This document shows, piece after piece, positions 34,523 through 42,711 of a DNA stretch of 64,000 nt (within the stretch, counting starts at the first letter, position 1; every line of letters starts with the position of its first letter). The position numbers and the translations under genes are program-made. Origin of the DNA: an uncultured Prochlorococcus sp. (GTDB taxonomy: Bacteria > Cyanobacteriota > Cyanobacteriia > PCC-6307 > Cyanobiaceae); assembly GCA_902623195.1 (NCBI GenBank), contig CACNSV010000001.1, positions 62,001 through 126,000 on the forward strand, written 5' to 3'. A model generated the notes under the pieces. The model saw nothing but the letters and a program-made list of their open reading frames with translations, was not told the origin of the DNA and made no database searches.

Positions 34523-34896
34523 TGCCAAATAAAGAAGAAGATAATTGGAGATTAATTAGAAATCCAGATAAAGGTAAATATTGTTTTTTATTAAGTGTCA
34601 ATCAATGGTCAATTGAATTACAAGAGCATGAATTTGTCTCTCTGTTCAAAATATTAGATTCATTAATTGATCAATTTCTAATATTAGAAAATCAATTAAT
34701 GGATGAAGAATTGATAAATTTAGAAATTGAAAGATTGCCTTGGTATGCAGAACTAGAAGGTACAAAAATTAAATGGAGTTTAAGAATTATTTTTGAAAGC
34801 AATGAACAAACTCGATCTTTTGAAATGTATTGGCCTTCATCAATTTCTAAAAAATTGTTTTTTGAAATGAGAAAAATGTGGGAATCCATGCATTAA
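34522..34896 (+). CDS. DUF1818 family protein
   Basis: A 124-residue cyanobacterial protein matching the DUF1818 pattern: NWRLIRNPDKGKYCFLL, then NQWSIELQEHEF, and the C-terminal EMYWPSSISKKLFFEMRKMW. The predicted fold is small and alpha/beta. Start is GTG, overlapping the rpoZ stop. Function unknown; the fixed link to rpoZ hints at transcription or general housekeeping. Confidence 0.83.
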   Translation: MPNKEEDNWRLIRNPDKGKYCFLLSVNQWSIELQEHEFVSLFKILDSLIDQFLILENQLMDEELINLEIERLPWYAELEGTKIKWSLRIIFESNEQTRSFEMYWPSSISKKLFFEMRKMWESMH

Positions 34897-34959
34897 ACAA
34901 TTAATAAAATTGGAAGTTTTATTTTTTAATTCCCCTTTTTGAATTTTTTAATTAACAAC

Positions 34960-35012
34960 TTTTCCACAGTTTTTATAAAAAAAATCAAATAATTATTAGA
35001 CCTTGTGGAAAA
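34960..35012. promoter_or_regulatory. Inverted pair of DnaA-box-like sites
   Basis: TTTTCCACA at 34960-34968 and its exact reverse complement TGTGGAAAA at 35004-35012 face each other across 35 bp. The similarity extends outward to CAA(C/G)TTTTCCACA. TTTTCCACA matches the cyanobacterial DnaA box. The sites lie in the 252-bp gap before the DUF2811 gene. A DnaA-titration or regulatory role is inferred, and no dnaA or dnaN is nearby. Confidence 0.45.
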
Positions 35013-35148
35013 CTTGGTTTAATTTCAGAAATCTTTAAATTAATTAAAACTCTTTAGTTTTATTATTAATATTCCAAAAACGTATCTATAACTATAATCT
35101 TAATTTAATACATAATGAGACTGGAATAATATAGGAAATTGACTTATT

Positions 35149-35454
35149 TTGATTTTTGATGAAAACTATCATTTAAGTGGATTATTTTTAAGTTGGCTCA
35201 TGCAAGAAATTAATTTAAATTTCAAAGACGATCTTTTGAAAACTCAGAATGAAATTATAAGTTTTAATTGCGAATTGCATGAGCATCTACAAAAAGCGAT
35301 GAAAGATTTTATTGATAAACATCCAAATTGGGATCAATATAGAATTATTCAAGCAGCGATTGCAGGATTTTTAATGCAAAATGGATTCCATAATAGAAAT
35401 TTAACTAGATTGTATGTTGGAAATATGTTTTCAATGAATTTTGAGGATAAATAA
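35149..35454 (+). CDS. DUF2811 family protein
   Basis: The C-terminal two-thirds carries the DUF2811 pattern: CELHEHLQKAMKDFIDKHPNWDQYRIIQAAIAGFLMQNG (quoted as the HPNWDQYR core with its flanking helices). The frame opens at TTG 35149 (101 residues). An ATG at 35200 (MQEINLNFKDDLL) would give 84 residues, closer to the family size, so the true start is unsettled. It is soluble and helical; function unknown. Confidence 0.78.
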   Translation: MIFDENYHLSGLFLSWLMQEINLNFKDDLLKTQNEIISFNCELHEHLQKAMKDFIDKHPNWDQYRIIQAAIAGFLMQNGFHNRNLTRLYVGNMFSMNFEDK

Positions 35455-35459
35455 AATGA

Positions 35460-35927
35460 TCAATAAAGCTTAGAAATAAGCAAATTAGCAGATTTCTTTT
35501 CTACTGGAAGTATTGATAATCTATTACCTTTTTTTACTACTAATAGTTCCTCCTCATTAAATAATGATCTTAATTCTTTTAATGAGATTATTTCTTTTGA
35601 CTTAAATAAAAATCGTACTTTTACACAATCCCACCTAGGGTTCAATTTATCAGATTTTGAATCATAATATTTTGAATTCTTATCAAATTGAGTTGGATCT
35701 ATAATATTTTTATTGACTATTTCCATTAAACCAACTATCCCTGGTGGTTTACAGTTTGAATGATAGAAAAATGCTTGATCACCTATTTCCATTTGTCTCA
35801 TAAAGTTTCGGGCTTGATAATTCCTAATGCCATCCCAGATTGTCTCTTTTTCTTTTTCTAAAGTTTCAATACTATATGCATCTGGTTCACTCTTCATTAG
35901 CCAGTAGCTTGGTTCTTTTTTGACCAT
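35460..35927 (-). CDS. EVE domain-containing protein
   Basis: A 155-residue single-domain protein of the EVE/PUA-like fold, starting SYWLMKSEPDAYSIETLEKE with the conserved YWLMKSEP. Next come WDGIRNYQARNFMRQM, IGDQAFFYHSNCKPPGIVG, and the WDCVKVRFLFK strand. EVE domains bind modified bases in RNA or DNA. It is convergent with the DUF2811 gene (5-bp gap). Confidence 0.9.
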   Translation of the reverse strand: MVKKEPSYWLMKSEPDAYSIETLEKEKETIWDGIRNYQARNFMRQMEIGDQAFFYHSNCKPPGIVGLMEIVNKNIIDPTQFDKNSKYYDSKSDKLNPRWDCVKVRFLFKSKEIISLKELRSLFNEEELLVVKKGNRLSILPVEKKSANLLISKLY

Positions 35928-36149
35928 AAAATTTAAGTGTAATTTTTTAATTAGAAATACTTCTTTGAATATAAATTATTATTTATTAAATTTACAATTT
36001 GGTTAAGCCTAAGTTAAAAAAAGATCTATTGTTTTAGTGAAGATTTAAAATCCACTCTCAAATAAATTTTATTGATAATAATATTTACTGGCAAATATTA
36101 AATTAATACTTTCATCATTATTTATTTTCAGAAATCATTAGAAAATGAA

Positions 36150-36446
36150 TTAATCAAAGTCAATGCCTACCTCATCTTTAGTGTCTCTATCTAAATCAGG
36201 TAGTTTTGTTTCAATCCAATGATCTTTATTATCAATTCCTGAATTATTAGCATAACTCATTATATGCTTATCAACTTGCTTATAAATATCATGAAGATTT
36301 AAATCCATACGAATATCATGAGCTATTTCTGCAACCTGTTTTTCAGTTAAACAATGATCAGGATGCAAAATATCGCAACAAGGAATTCTTTTCTCTATCA
36401 ATTCATTTAGATTGATTTCAATTTTGTAGTCTTGATAGACAGCCAT
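36150..36446 (-). CDS. Hypothetical protein with CC-H-C cluster
   Basis: A 98-residue acidic protein that I do not recognise. After a short N-terminal strand it has RIPCCDILHPDHCLTEKQVA: two adjacent cysteines, two histidines and a third cysteine within about 11 residues, a possible metal or redox site. A helix-rich stretch ends in an acidic tail (DLDRDTKDEVGIDFD). No membrane segment. It is isolated between two AT-rich gaps. Confidence 0.68.
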   Translation of the reverse strand: MAVYQDYKIEINLNELIEKRIPCCDILHPDHCLTEKQVAEIAHDIRMDLNLHDIYKQVDKHIMSYANNSGIDNKDHWIETKLPDLDRDTKDEVGIDFD

Positions 36447-36878
36447 CTTTTTAAAATTAATAGTGATATTCTAATTATTTTTGCCAACTTGTATTACTAA
36501 AGTCAGAGAAACAAAATTCATTATTAATTTATAAAAATAAATATTATTTTTCTCTTTTTCCTATATATTAAATCAAATAGTCCTATCTATTTAAGTGAAA
36601 ATGTGTTCACCCAATAATAGTTAATAAAATTTAAAATGATATTTTTTGTATTTTAAATATTGTCAAAAAATCTATATTTTGGAAGTTTTTAAATTTAGAT
36701 GATTTATTTAAAATATTGATCTGAGCAGCTATTTTTTTTAAATATCCAATTGATCTGATATGCCTTGTTTAGTAAATTTTATAAGTTAATTATGTAATTT
36801 CTGCTATTAAGTAAGTGATTATTTTTCTTGACTACAAGAACTTAAGTTTTTAACGTGTAATTTAAATAATATTCAATC
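36447..36878. other. 430-bp AT-rich gap, no gene seen
   Basis: Very AT-rich spacer with frequent stops in all frames. The longest ATG frames are under 10 codons. No tRNA-like, terminator-like or repeated sequence was recognised. It separates the minus-strand CC-H-C protein from a run of small plus-strand genes. Confidence 0.4.
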
Positions 36879-37010
36879 ATGCATACTGTAGCTATCTTAG
36901 GTTTTTTCTCTTTAGTAGTTGTATTTTTTTTTACAGGGAGGAATGATTTTGGTTTAAAACCTACCCCTAGAAAAAATAATTCTGAAAATCTTAATAAAGT
37001 TAGTGAATAA
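36879..37010 (+). CDS. Small single-pass membrane protein (43 aa)
   Basis: The ATG at 36879 opens a 43-codon frame. MHTVAILGFFSLVVVFFFTG forms one membrane helix, followed by a basic, polar tail (NDFGLKPTPRKNN) ending KVSE. Topology resembles the many short membrane peptides of picocyanobacteria. It lies 55 bp ahead of another small gene in the same direction. Function unknown. Confidence 0.6.
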   Translation: MHTVAILGFFSLVVVFFFTGRNDFGLKPTPRKNNSENLNKVSE

Positions 37011-37065
37011 TATTTTACTTTAAAAATATTTTTAAAGTAGAGTAGTTTTAGGTTATTTATCTCAA

Positions 37066-37296
37066 ATGCATTTTGATATTAGTGAAAATGCCGAATTAGA
37101 TGATGTATGGCAAATGATTTTAGAAAAGCTTGGGAATGAGGCTAAAGAAATTTGTTCTAATTCATCAAGTTTTTATACTACTCAAGATGGATTAGAATGC
37201 TCACTTAGAAAAATAAATGGAGACTTGATTGGTGTATGTTATCGAGAAAAAAATAGAAATAATGGTTTTCGTTGGACTATTAATAAGCATAATTAA
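37066..37296 (+). CDS. Hypothetical protein (76 aa)
   Basis: Soluble 76-residue protein, unrecognised. It begins MHFDISENAELDDVWQMILEKLG, has two cysteines in the middle and one later (SLRKINGDLIGVCYREKN), and ends FRWTINKHN. Mixed alpha/beta pattern with balanced composition. It follows the 43-residue membrane peptide gene by 55 bp. Confidence 0.65.
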   Translation: MHFDISENAELDDVWQMILEKLGNEAKEICSNSSSFYTTQDGLECSLRKINGDLIGVCYREKNRNNGFRWTINKHN

Positions 37297-37309
37297 TCAT
37301 TCATATCAG

Positions 37310-37396
37310 TTATAAAGGATTCGCACCAGTTATAACCAAACCATAATAAATTATAATTCCCACTACAAGAAGGATAGCTAGAGATCGTCCAATCAT
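37310..37396 (-). CDS. Putative 28-aa membrane peptide
   Basis: Minus-strand ATG (complement 37394-37396) encodes MIGRSLAILLVVGIIIYYG and then LVITGANPL, a single membrane helix. The size and shape resemble small photosynthetic-complex subunits, but I cannot match it to a known one. It is convergent with the 76-residue gene (13-bp gap). Confidence 0.4.
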   Translation of the reverse strand: MIGRSLAILLVVGIIIYYGLVITGANPL

Positions 37397-37472
37397 AATT
37401 GATTTAGATTTACTTTAATTTTACAGTTTTGCTAAAAATCAATCAAATAAATTAAATAAGTTTATGCATTTA

Positions 37473-38075
37473 TTATTTTTTGATTATTCTTTTGTTCAAA
37501 AAAGAGCTAAAAATACCAATAGAAAAAATCATTAGTGCACTAAAAATAAAAACTATTAGAAACTTTTGGTCAAGAGAAGGTAAATCCCCATCAATTATTT
37601 GCTTTATTGTTATATTTTGATCTTTTAATTCTCTTATTCCGCTTCCTGTTGCAACGAAAGGTAAATCAGAAAGCAAAACACTTAAAAATAATGCTCCAAA
37701 AAATGTTTTCCATTTTAACTTTGTAAGACCAACGCCATAACTTACAAAATCAAACCAACCTGTCATAAGACAACCAGTAAGCAAGAAAAAATTTCTTTCA
37801 AGATAATTTTTTGATAATAATTCAAATTTATTTAGTAATCTTTTTGGCATGATTTTTTGAATTAATTTTCTTCCATAAATTCTTGAAATAGAAAAACTTA
37901 AAGAACATGCAATTAAGTCAGCAATACAACTAATTAATAGTCCATTAACCAACCCAAATAAATATCCTGAGATTAATAAACAATATGTACCTGGAAGTAT
38001 TGGGATAATAATGCTTATTAGTCTTAAAAGTATTATTACCAGTATTCCCCATTCACTTGTAAGAGTCTGTACCAC
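37473..38075 (-). CDS. VTT/TVP38-type (DedA-like) membrane protein
   Basis: A 200-residue polytopic protein with the VTT-domain pattern. Hydrophobic segments surround LPGTYCLLISGYLFGLVNGLL and CSLSFSISRIYGRKLIQK, with a GLTKLKWKTFFGALFLS segment and a C-terminal membrane helix near 170-192. VTT/DedA proteins are linked to lipid scrambling and envelope homeostasis. Exact substrate unknown. Confidence 0.8.
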   Translation of the reverse strand: MVQTLTSEWGILVIILLRLISIIIPILPGTYCLLISGYLFGLVNGLLISCIADLIACSLSFSISRIYGRKLIQKIMPKRLLNKFELLSKNYLERNFFLLTGCLMTGWFDFVSYGVGLTKLKWKTFFGALFLSVLLSDLPFVATGSGIRELKDQNITIKQIIDGDLPSLDQKFLIVFIFSALMIFSIGIFSSFLNKRIIKK

Positions 38076-38385
38076 TTAAAATATTAGTAACTCTATTAAT
38101 ATAAAAAACTAAAATCTTTTTTGAAAAAATTATTATTTATAAATACATCCAAAACTTAAGAATTATACTTTTGTAATGATTTAAATTCTCAATGCTTTCA
38201 TTAAGAATTTATCTCTATAACCTTAAGTTAAATTATTATCTCGTAAAGATTAATTAAAAAAGATAACTACCTTTTTTTTAATAGATTAATAAAATATACA
38301 AATCATAAAGTATTATTTTAAGACTTTAAATTCTTAGTAGAGCTTACAAAAATGATATTTCAGAATCCAAGAAGAGTTAAATAAA
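38076..38385. other. 310-bp gap, nothing recognised
   Basis: AT-rich spacer upstream of the VTT-domain gene. Stops are frequent in all frames and no repeat, hairpin with T-run or RNA gene was recognised. It may hold the promoter of the VTT gene near its left end. Confidence 0.4.
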
Positions 38386-38517
38386 TTAATTTTTTAATAA
38401 ATCATAAACTTTAAATAAGGTATTATTTTTACTGGATATTTTTTGAAGAATATTTTCTAAATCAATATATAAATTGGATCTATAATTATTGATTTTAATT
38501 TTTTTCTTTGTATCCAT
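38386..38517 (-). CDS. Possible small basic protein (43 aa)
   Basis: A 43-codon minus-strand frame starts MDTKKKIKINNYRSNLYIDL and ends KVYDLLKN. It is lysine-rich and helical with no membrane segment. High AT content makes chance frames of this size plausible, so support is weak. A 7-bp inverted repeat TCGATAT-CCTC-ATATCGA lies to its right at 38676-38693. Confidence 0.28.
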   Translation of the reverse strand: MDTKKKIKINNYRSNLYIDLENILQKISSKNNTLFKVYDLLKN

Positions 38518-38675
38518 CCTTGAATCCTTATTAAAATAGAAAAAATTTTATGATTCGTTTTATATATAAAATGGAAATAAAATCTCTAAAAATCATATTA
38601 TTTTTTTGGGTCTGCTCCCTATTTCAAGAACTGCAACTTTATTAGATAATTTTTTAGTTCCTAAATAAAATTATC

Positions 38676-38693
38676 TCGATATCCTCATATCGA
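38676..38693. repeat. Perfect hairpin downstream of the LptF/G gene
   Basis: TCGATAT, CCTC loop, ATATCGA: a perfect 7-bp stem with a 4-nt loop, 55 bp beyond the stop of the LptF/G gene. On the minus strand it is followed by GATAATTTTATTT, so it could be a weak intrinsic terminator for that gene. Confidence 0.35.
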
Positions 38694-38747
38694 AGAAAAA
38701 GTAAATGTTTTTAAAATCAATAAAGTTTTTATATTATTTAGAAAATT

Positions 38748-39953
38748 CTATACGCTTGCCTTTTTTAAAAAATAACATCCACCTCCTAAAGAAATTAATA
38801 CTGGGAGCCAAGTTGCAATTACAGGTGTAATTAAACCTTTGACTCCAAAAGAACTAAATACAAATGACATAACATAATAGATAAGTATAAGAATAACGCT
38901 TAATCCAAATCCTTGACTTCTGGAAGATCTAAGATTTGATTTTGATCCCAAGCTACTACCAATTAATCCAAAAACTATGCATGCAAACGGTAATGTAAAT
39001 TTTTCTTGAATTCTTACCTGTATTCTTCGAATTTCTTTAAGATTCCCAGTTTTTTTGTATATTTCTTCTGCCTTTAATGCTTGTATCAAAGTCATGTCAT
39101 TTGCATCTTTAGGAACTTGAGCCAATTCCATAGGCCCCTCTGAAAAGGGATAATTATATTTCTCAAAATTTATTGTTGTTGTACTGCCTTTGGGGTCAAT
39201 TGATACTATATTTCCATCTATAAATGTCCAAATTGAATCATTTTTATTAAAAGATGCACTTTTGGCTTTTAATATCTGCTGAATACCTTGTCTAGAAAAA
39301 TCAAGTACAGTCACACCATTCATTTTGTTATTTGAAAACCAAGATGCATAAAAAATGTGCGTTAAAAAAGTATTTGCTTTTGTAGGCTTATTTGTAACGG
39401 GGTTTATTCTTGAACCATACCTTGAAAACATTATATTACCTTTACCAACTTCACTAGTAAATGCGGTTCCCAATCCAGATCTTAAGGTGCTTTCGGCTAA
39501 CTTATTACACATTGGTACCAAGCTATCATTAAAGTAAAAAGTTAAACCTGTCATTAATACTGAAATTGCAATGGCTGGAGCCACAATCCTTCTCATTTTT
39601 ATGCCCAGTGATCTTAGTGCTATTAATTCAGAATTTGAGGATAATTTCCCATAGGCTAATAAAGTTGAAAGTAGTACAGACATTGGAAATGATAAGACAA
39701 GAAAACTTGGTAGGCTATATAACAATACTTTTAATGCGAGAAATAATGGTAGGCCAAATTCCACAATCTTCCTGATAAGATCAAACATTACTCCAACTGA
39801 TAATGAAATTACGGTGAATGCTGATATTGCAAAAAACATTGGTGGTAAAATTTGACCTATTAACCACCGGTCAATTAAGGGAATAAAATACCATGGAGAA
39901 ATTATTTTTCTAAGAACTTTTTGTATTAGCAATGATTGAATTGAAGATTTCAA
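38748..39953 (-). CDS. LptF/LptG family permease
   Basis: Inner-membrane subunit of the lipopolysaccharide export ABC transporter. The 401 residues have the family layout. Three membrane segments lie at the N-terminus (IGQILPPMFFAISAFTVISL, then PSFLVLSFPMSVLLSTLLAYGKLSSNSE). A periplasmic jellyroll domain (about 150-290) follows, and then three C-terminal segments (FTLPFACIVFGLIGSSLG). Motif ELIALRSLG marks the coupling helix. A single gene often replaces the F/G pair in cyanobacteria, so LptF versus LptG is not decided here. Confidence 0.86.
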   Translation of the reverse strand: MKSSIQSLLIQKVLRKIISPWYFIPLIDRWLIGQILPPMFFAISAFTVISLSVGVMFDLIRKIVEFGLPLFLALKVLLYSLPSFLVLSFPMSVLLSTLLAYGKLSSNSELIALRSLGIKMRRIVAPAIAISVLMTGLTFYFNDSLVPMCNKLAESTLRSGLGTAFTSEVGKGNIMFSRYGSRINPVTNKPTKANTFLTHIFYASWFSNNKMNGVTVLDFSRQGIQQILKAKSASFNKNDSIWTFIDGNIVSIDPKGSTTTINFEKYNYPFSEGPMELAQVPKDANDMTLIQALKAEEIYKKTGNLKEIRRIQVRIQEKFTLPFACIVFGLIGSSLGSKSNLRSSRSQGFGLSVILILIYYVMSFVFSSFGVKGLITPVIATWLPVLISLGGGCYFLKKASV

Positions 39954-40185
39954 AATAGATATCTTAAGGAAAAGAATTTTTTCAATTAACTGAATTATAA
40001 AACTTTAAACATTTTTATATCAACTTAAAAAGTTTTAACTTATTAGATTAGAATCAACAGTTGGAAAATCTTTATTTAGTGTTACTTTTAATTTTTACAA
40101 AATTCAAATCTAAATAAATTATTATAAATTATTAAGTTAGTTAGTTTTTTAGATATAAAAATAATTACGTTCTAAAAAATAATTA

Positions 40186-40335
40186 ATGGATCCAAAACTA
40201 AGTTTCTTTTCAAAAAATGTAGCAATTTCAAAAAAAGATTTTAATGAAAACTGCGATAAATTAAATTATCAGAGGAAGTTAATAAGAGATATTGAAAAAA
40301 AACATAAAGAGTGGGCAAATAATATTGATGATTAA
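40186..40335 (+). CDS. Small basic hypothetical protein (49 aa)
   Basis: A 49-codon frame from ATG 40186: MDPKLSFFSKNVAISKKDFN, then a charged helix with KLIRDIEKKHKEWANNIDD. It is soluble and lysine-rich. No homologue recognised. It sits alone between the LptF/G gene and the 105-residue gene. Confidence 0.42.
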   Translation: MDPKLSFFSKNVAISKKDFNENCDKLNYQRKLIRDIEKKHKEWANNIDD

Positions 40336-40557
40336 AAAAAATTTTACGTTTAAGTGATTTATAAAAGATTTCTAGTTACTTACTTAATAGTAATTTTTTA
40401 TAAAAATTTCAATATTTAATTTGTTCTTAAAATTTTTAATATTAAAAAAATAATAAAAGAAGCATTTCTTAAGATATTAATCTTTGAGTAATTTTACAGG
40501 TGCCAAAATATAAATATTCATTAACTATTAATATTAAGAATTATTTTTTATTGAAAT

Positions 40558-40875
40558 ATGAATGGCGTCGCTAAAGGGAATTCAAAGGATATTGTTGAAT
40601 GGTTCAACTGGTTAAATAATAAGTGGAATAGTTATGAAGCTTTTATTCAATATGAAGATGGGATTAATCCAAAAGAAGTTGCTGAGAATTTCTTAGATTT
40701 GAACAAAGGAGAGTTATTAAAATTTTTAGAGGTTCTTGACAATGATGATATAGACGCTTTGGATCAAATGCAAAAACTAACTGAATCAGAGTTTCATGTC
40801 TTTAAAATCATTAGAGATCATATACGTTTCCGCAAAAAGGTAAGATTTGTGGATTTCAAAAAAAATAGCAATTAA
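40558..40875 (+). CDS. Hypothetical helical protein, paralogue of the gene at 51166
   Basis: A 105-residue soluble acidic protein, family unknown to me. It shares a clear pattern with the 89-residue product at 51166-51435. Both have an aromatic N-terminal W..W helix, an E-N-hydrophobic stretch (INPKEVAENFL here, LFPSQIAERFV there), an acidic D-ALD/E turn, and the core LTESEFHV versus LSESELHV followed by a basic end. The two are separated by about 10 kb and clearly derive from a common ancestor. Confidence 0.65.
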   Translation: MNGVAKGNSKDIVEWFNWLNNKWNSYEAFIQYEDGINPKEVAENFLDLNKGELLKFLEVLDNDDIDALDQMQKLTESEFHVFKIIRDHIRFRKKVRFVDFKKNSN

Positions 40876-41024
40876 AATTTAACAGAAAATACTTATTTAA
40901 TCTGATTATTTGTTCTGTGTTAAGGTACTTAACCCTTTTAATAGATACATTAATATAAATAATTTTTTTATTTTGATTAGATTTAATAAAAATCTCATAA
41001 TCAGAGATTTATTATTAATTTTTT

Positions 41025-41186
41025 TTAAATAGGATCAAAAATATTTATATTTTCATTACTGATAGTTTTGTTTTCTTTTAAATTCGGAATAAAACAATAG
41101 CCATCTTTGCAAGTGATATTTTTATTTTCTTGTTTTACATTTTCAGATAAGTTATATTCTGGATCATTTGATGTTTTATTTTGCAT
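41025..41186 (-). CDS. Small hypothetical protein with C-K-D-G-Y-C motif (53 aa)
   Basis: Minus-strand ATG (complement 41184-41186) encodes 53 residues, MQNKTSNDPEYNLSENVKQE then NITCKDGYCFIPN. The CxxxxC pair in a short hydrophobic context suggests a disulfide or metal site. The rest is polar and probably disordered. No homologue recognised. Confidence 0.48.
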   Translation of the reverse strand: MQNKTSNDPEYNLSENVKQENKNITCKDGYCFIPNLKENKTISNENINIFDPI

Positions 41187-41320
41187 TTTTAGAATTTTTA
41201 AAGTCCTTACATTAATTATTAACTAAAAGTTATTGGTAAAGCAATAATTAAATAAGAATTTTCACCGATTTACTTTTTTTTGAATTTGGAGCAAAATTTA
41301 TATTACATAAGAAGTTCATT

Positions 41321-41473
41321 ATGAAATCTTTAAGAAAATGGCTTTCTAATCTTTTTGAAGGGATGGCTTTTGCTTTCGTTCATCCAATAGATAATTCCTT
41401 GCCTCCTGAAATTGGTACTCATTCTTATAGAGATAAACCTTATAAGGGTCATAGGAGTTTGTGGTATAGCTAA
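41321..41473 (+). CDS. Small hypothetical protein (50 aa)
   Basis: A 50-codon frame starts MKSLRKWLSNLFEGMAFAFV and continues HPIDNSLPPEIGTHSYRDKP to a basic aromatic end, SLWYS. An amphipathic or membrane-associating N-terminal helix is followed by a Pro/Gly/Tyr-rich tail. The non-random composition in an AT-rich region supports a real gene. A short AT-rich leader precedes the ATG. Confidence 0.58.
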   Translation: MKSLRKWLSNLFEGMAFAFVHPIDNSLPPEIGTHSYRDKPYKGHRSLWYS

Positions 41474-41517
41474 AAATTTTTTCGAAATAATCAGATGATT
41501 TTTTTGTAAGATTTATA

Positions 41518-41616
41518 TTATCTTTTTTGGTTAGGAATATCTCTCCAAAATAGCGCCAAAATGTAAATAAATAGAGCTATTGAAGAAATGTACAGAATGG
41601 AATTTAAATGCATCAT
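41518..41616 (-). CDS. Putative 32-aa membrane peptide
   Basis: A minus-strand frame starting MMHLNSILYISSIALFIYIL, then ALFWRDIPNQKR: a single membrane helix with a short basic C-terminus. It converges on the 50-residue gene. Size and shape match other micro-proteins in this region; unproven. Confidence 0.38.
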   Translation of the reverse strand: MMHLNSILYISSIALFIYILALFWRDIPNQKR

Positions 41617-41810
41617 TGTTTATTTCTGTCGTTAAGCAAAGAAAAAAAGATTTAATTAATTAATCTTTTTAATAAATGTTAAATGATATTGTAACTTAGT
41701 GTTAGATCAATAAATCTATTGATTAAACTTATATTTATTTTAAACGAGTTTTTAAATCAGATAAATAATTTAATAAATAGAATATGTAAATTTTTGTCTA
41801 GATCTTATAT

Positions 41811-42224
41811 CTACCCAAAAGGCACTGTGTTATTGAAAGGTGCTACAAAAAGTATTTCCATAAATATTCCTGTCGCGGCAAAAGGTACAACCCAAATGCC
41901 GATAAACCTATGATCAAAGAATCTTAGTTGATCTTTACCTTGGAAAACTAACTTTAATGAAGTAAATAATGTTTCAGGTTGTTTATATGATGGTGCATTT
42001 GTTGAAGGTGTGTAAGGTTTAACAAAAACTGAAGAATTTGCAATTTTATTTAGTTTCTTTATTAAATAGATCGGGATAACCCAAAGGGCAAAAAATCTAG
42101 CACCAAGCCATTGCCTTGCGTTTGGTAACGCATATTGCTTAATAGATTTATTTTCTTGAAAACCAGATTCAATGATCTTATAAATATTTTCAACTTCAGA
42201 AGATTTTTTTAAATCGTTAGTCAT
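41811..42224 (-). CDS. Hypothetical membrane protein (137 aa)
   Basis: A polar N-terminus of about 45 residues (SSEVENIYKIIESGFQ) is followed by a membrane-like segment, WLGARFFALWVIPIYLIKKL, then a soluble linker rich in Pro/Ser/Thr. A second segment, FIGIWVVPFAATGIFMEILF, lies near the C-terminus. The repeated FxxxWV(I/V)P motif in both segments suggests internal similarity. Family not recognised. It is the gene directly left of the three minus-strand RNA elements, and their transcription runs toward it. Confidence 0.68.
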   Translation of the reverse strand: MTNDLKKSSEVENIYKIIESGFQENKSIKQYALPNARQWLGARFFALWVIPIYLIKKLNKIANSSVFVKPYTPSTNAPSYKQPETLFTSLKLVFQGKDQLRFFDHRFIGIWVVPFAATGIFMEILFVAPFNNTVPFG

Positions 42225-42310
42225 TTTTATCTCTATTTTGTATATTTTAATATTATTATTCTTTTATTTGAAAAAAAAATTATCAATAAATACTTAATTT
42301 AATAATTGGT

Positions 42311-42414
42311 AATAAATAATCCTAACTACTGAAATAACAAAAAAGTAGTTAGGATTATTTGATTGGGCAGGTTATCAAAGACCTCAATCGGTTGCAGATT
42401 TGCCCAAGACCCAC
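42311..42414 (-). ncRNA. Putative small RNA, copy A of three
   Basis: About 104 nt on the minus strand. The 5' hairpin GTGGGT-CUUGGGCAA-ATCTGC keeps all six pairs seen in copy B by using G-U wobbles. A second hairpin AGGT-CUUUGAUA-ACCT maps to 42369-42384. A perfect 16-bp 3' stem (42315-42330 with 42344-42359, 13-nt loop) is followed by a moderately U-rich ATTATTTATT end. It shares CUUUGAUAAC with copy B. It is the most diverged copy, and its upstream region only weakly resembles the element shared by B and C. Confidence 0.62.
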
Positions 42415-42518
42415 AATTAATTTATAAATAGTTTTTTTTATATCGCAAAGTAAAAAAGTTACAAATAAATAGATAATTTTAATCTATATATTTATTAATC
42501 TAATTATCTGAATTTTTA

Positions 42519-42624
42519 ACCTCACTCCTTAATACTTATTAAAAAGAATTGGAGTGAGGTATGGGAGGTTCTAAAAAAACCGTAGTTATCAAAGCTGACG
42601 GCGAGTAGATTTCCCAAGATCTAC
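42519..42624 (-). ncRNA. Putative small RNA, copy B of three
   Basis: About 106 nt on the minus strand. The 5' hairpin GTAGAT-CUUGGGAA-ATCTAC (42605-42624) has a perfect 6-bp stem. A second hairpin CCGT...ACGG lies at 42580-42601 with CUUUGAUAAC in its loop. The 3' stem ACCTCACTCC/GGAGTGAGGT (42519-42528 with 42551-42560) is perfect, but no U-run follows. Upstream, TATATATAAAAT gives a -10-like element, and a 19-bp block shared with copy C begins exactly 33 bp ahead. A plus-strand 15-codon ORF (42561-42608) overlaps; I consider it chance. Confidence 0.65.
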
Positions 42625-42657
42625 ATTTTATATATATCTCCGCTTTTAATCCTATGA

Positions 42658-42676
42658 CAAGCAAAATTTATACAAT
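42658..42676 (-). promoter_or_regulatory. Shared upstream element of RNA copy B
   Basis: Plus-strand CAAGCAAAATTTATACAAT differs at one of 19 positions from the block at 42860-42878. It sits 33 bp upstream of the 5' end of copy B, where a -35 box or activator site would be. The sequence between block and RNA start is not conserved between copies apart from the AT-rich -10 region. Confidence 0.55.
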
Positions 42677-42711
42677 TCTAAGTTTTTCTTACCATATATG
42701 GATGGAAATAT

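Noticed and set aside
41719..41913. Plus-strand frame of 64 codons overlapping the 137-residue membrane protein gene.
   Set aside because: It is antisense to the better-supported gene and its composition looks like a shadow frame.
42315..42410. Integron attC-like look of the CCTAAC...GTTAGG arms in copy A.
   Set aside because: The core-site consensus (RYYYAAC/GTTRRRY) is not met, copies B and C lack it, and there is no integron integrase.
42561..42608. Plus-strand ORF of 15 codons (MGGSKKTVVIKADGE) directly after the hairpin of RNA copy B, ending at the TAG of GTAGATTTCCC.
   Set aside because: The matching positions in copies A and C do not encode a related peptide, while minus-strand pairing is conserved in all three. 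I take the RNA reading as correct.
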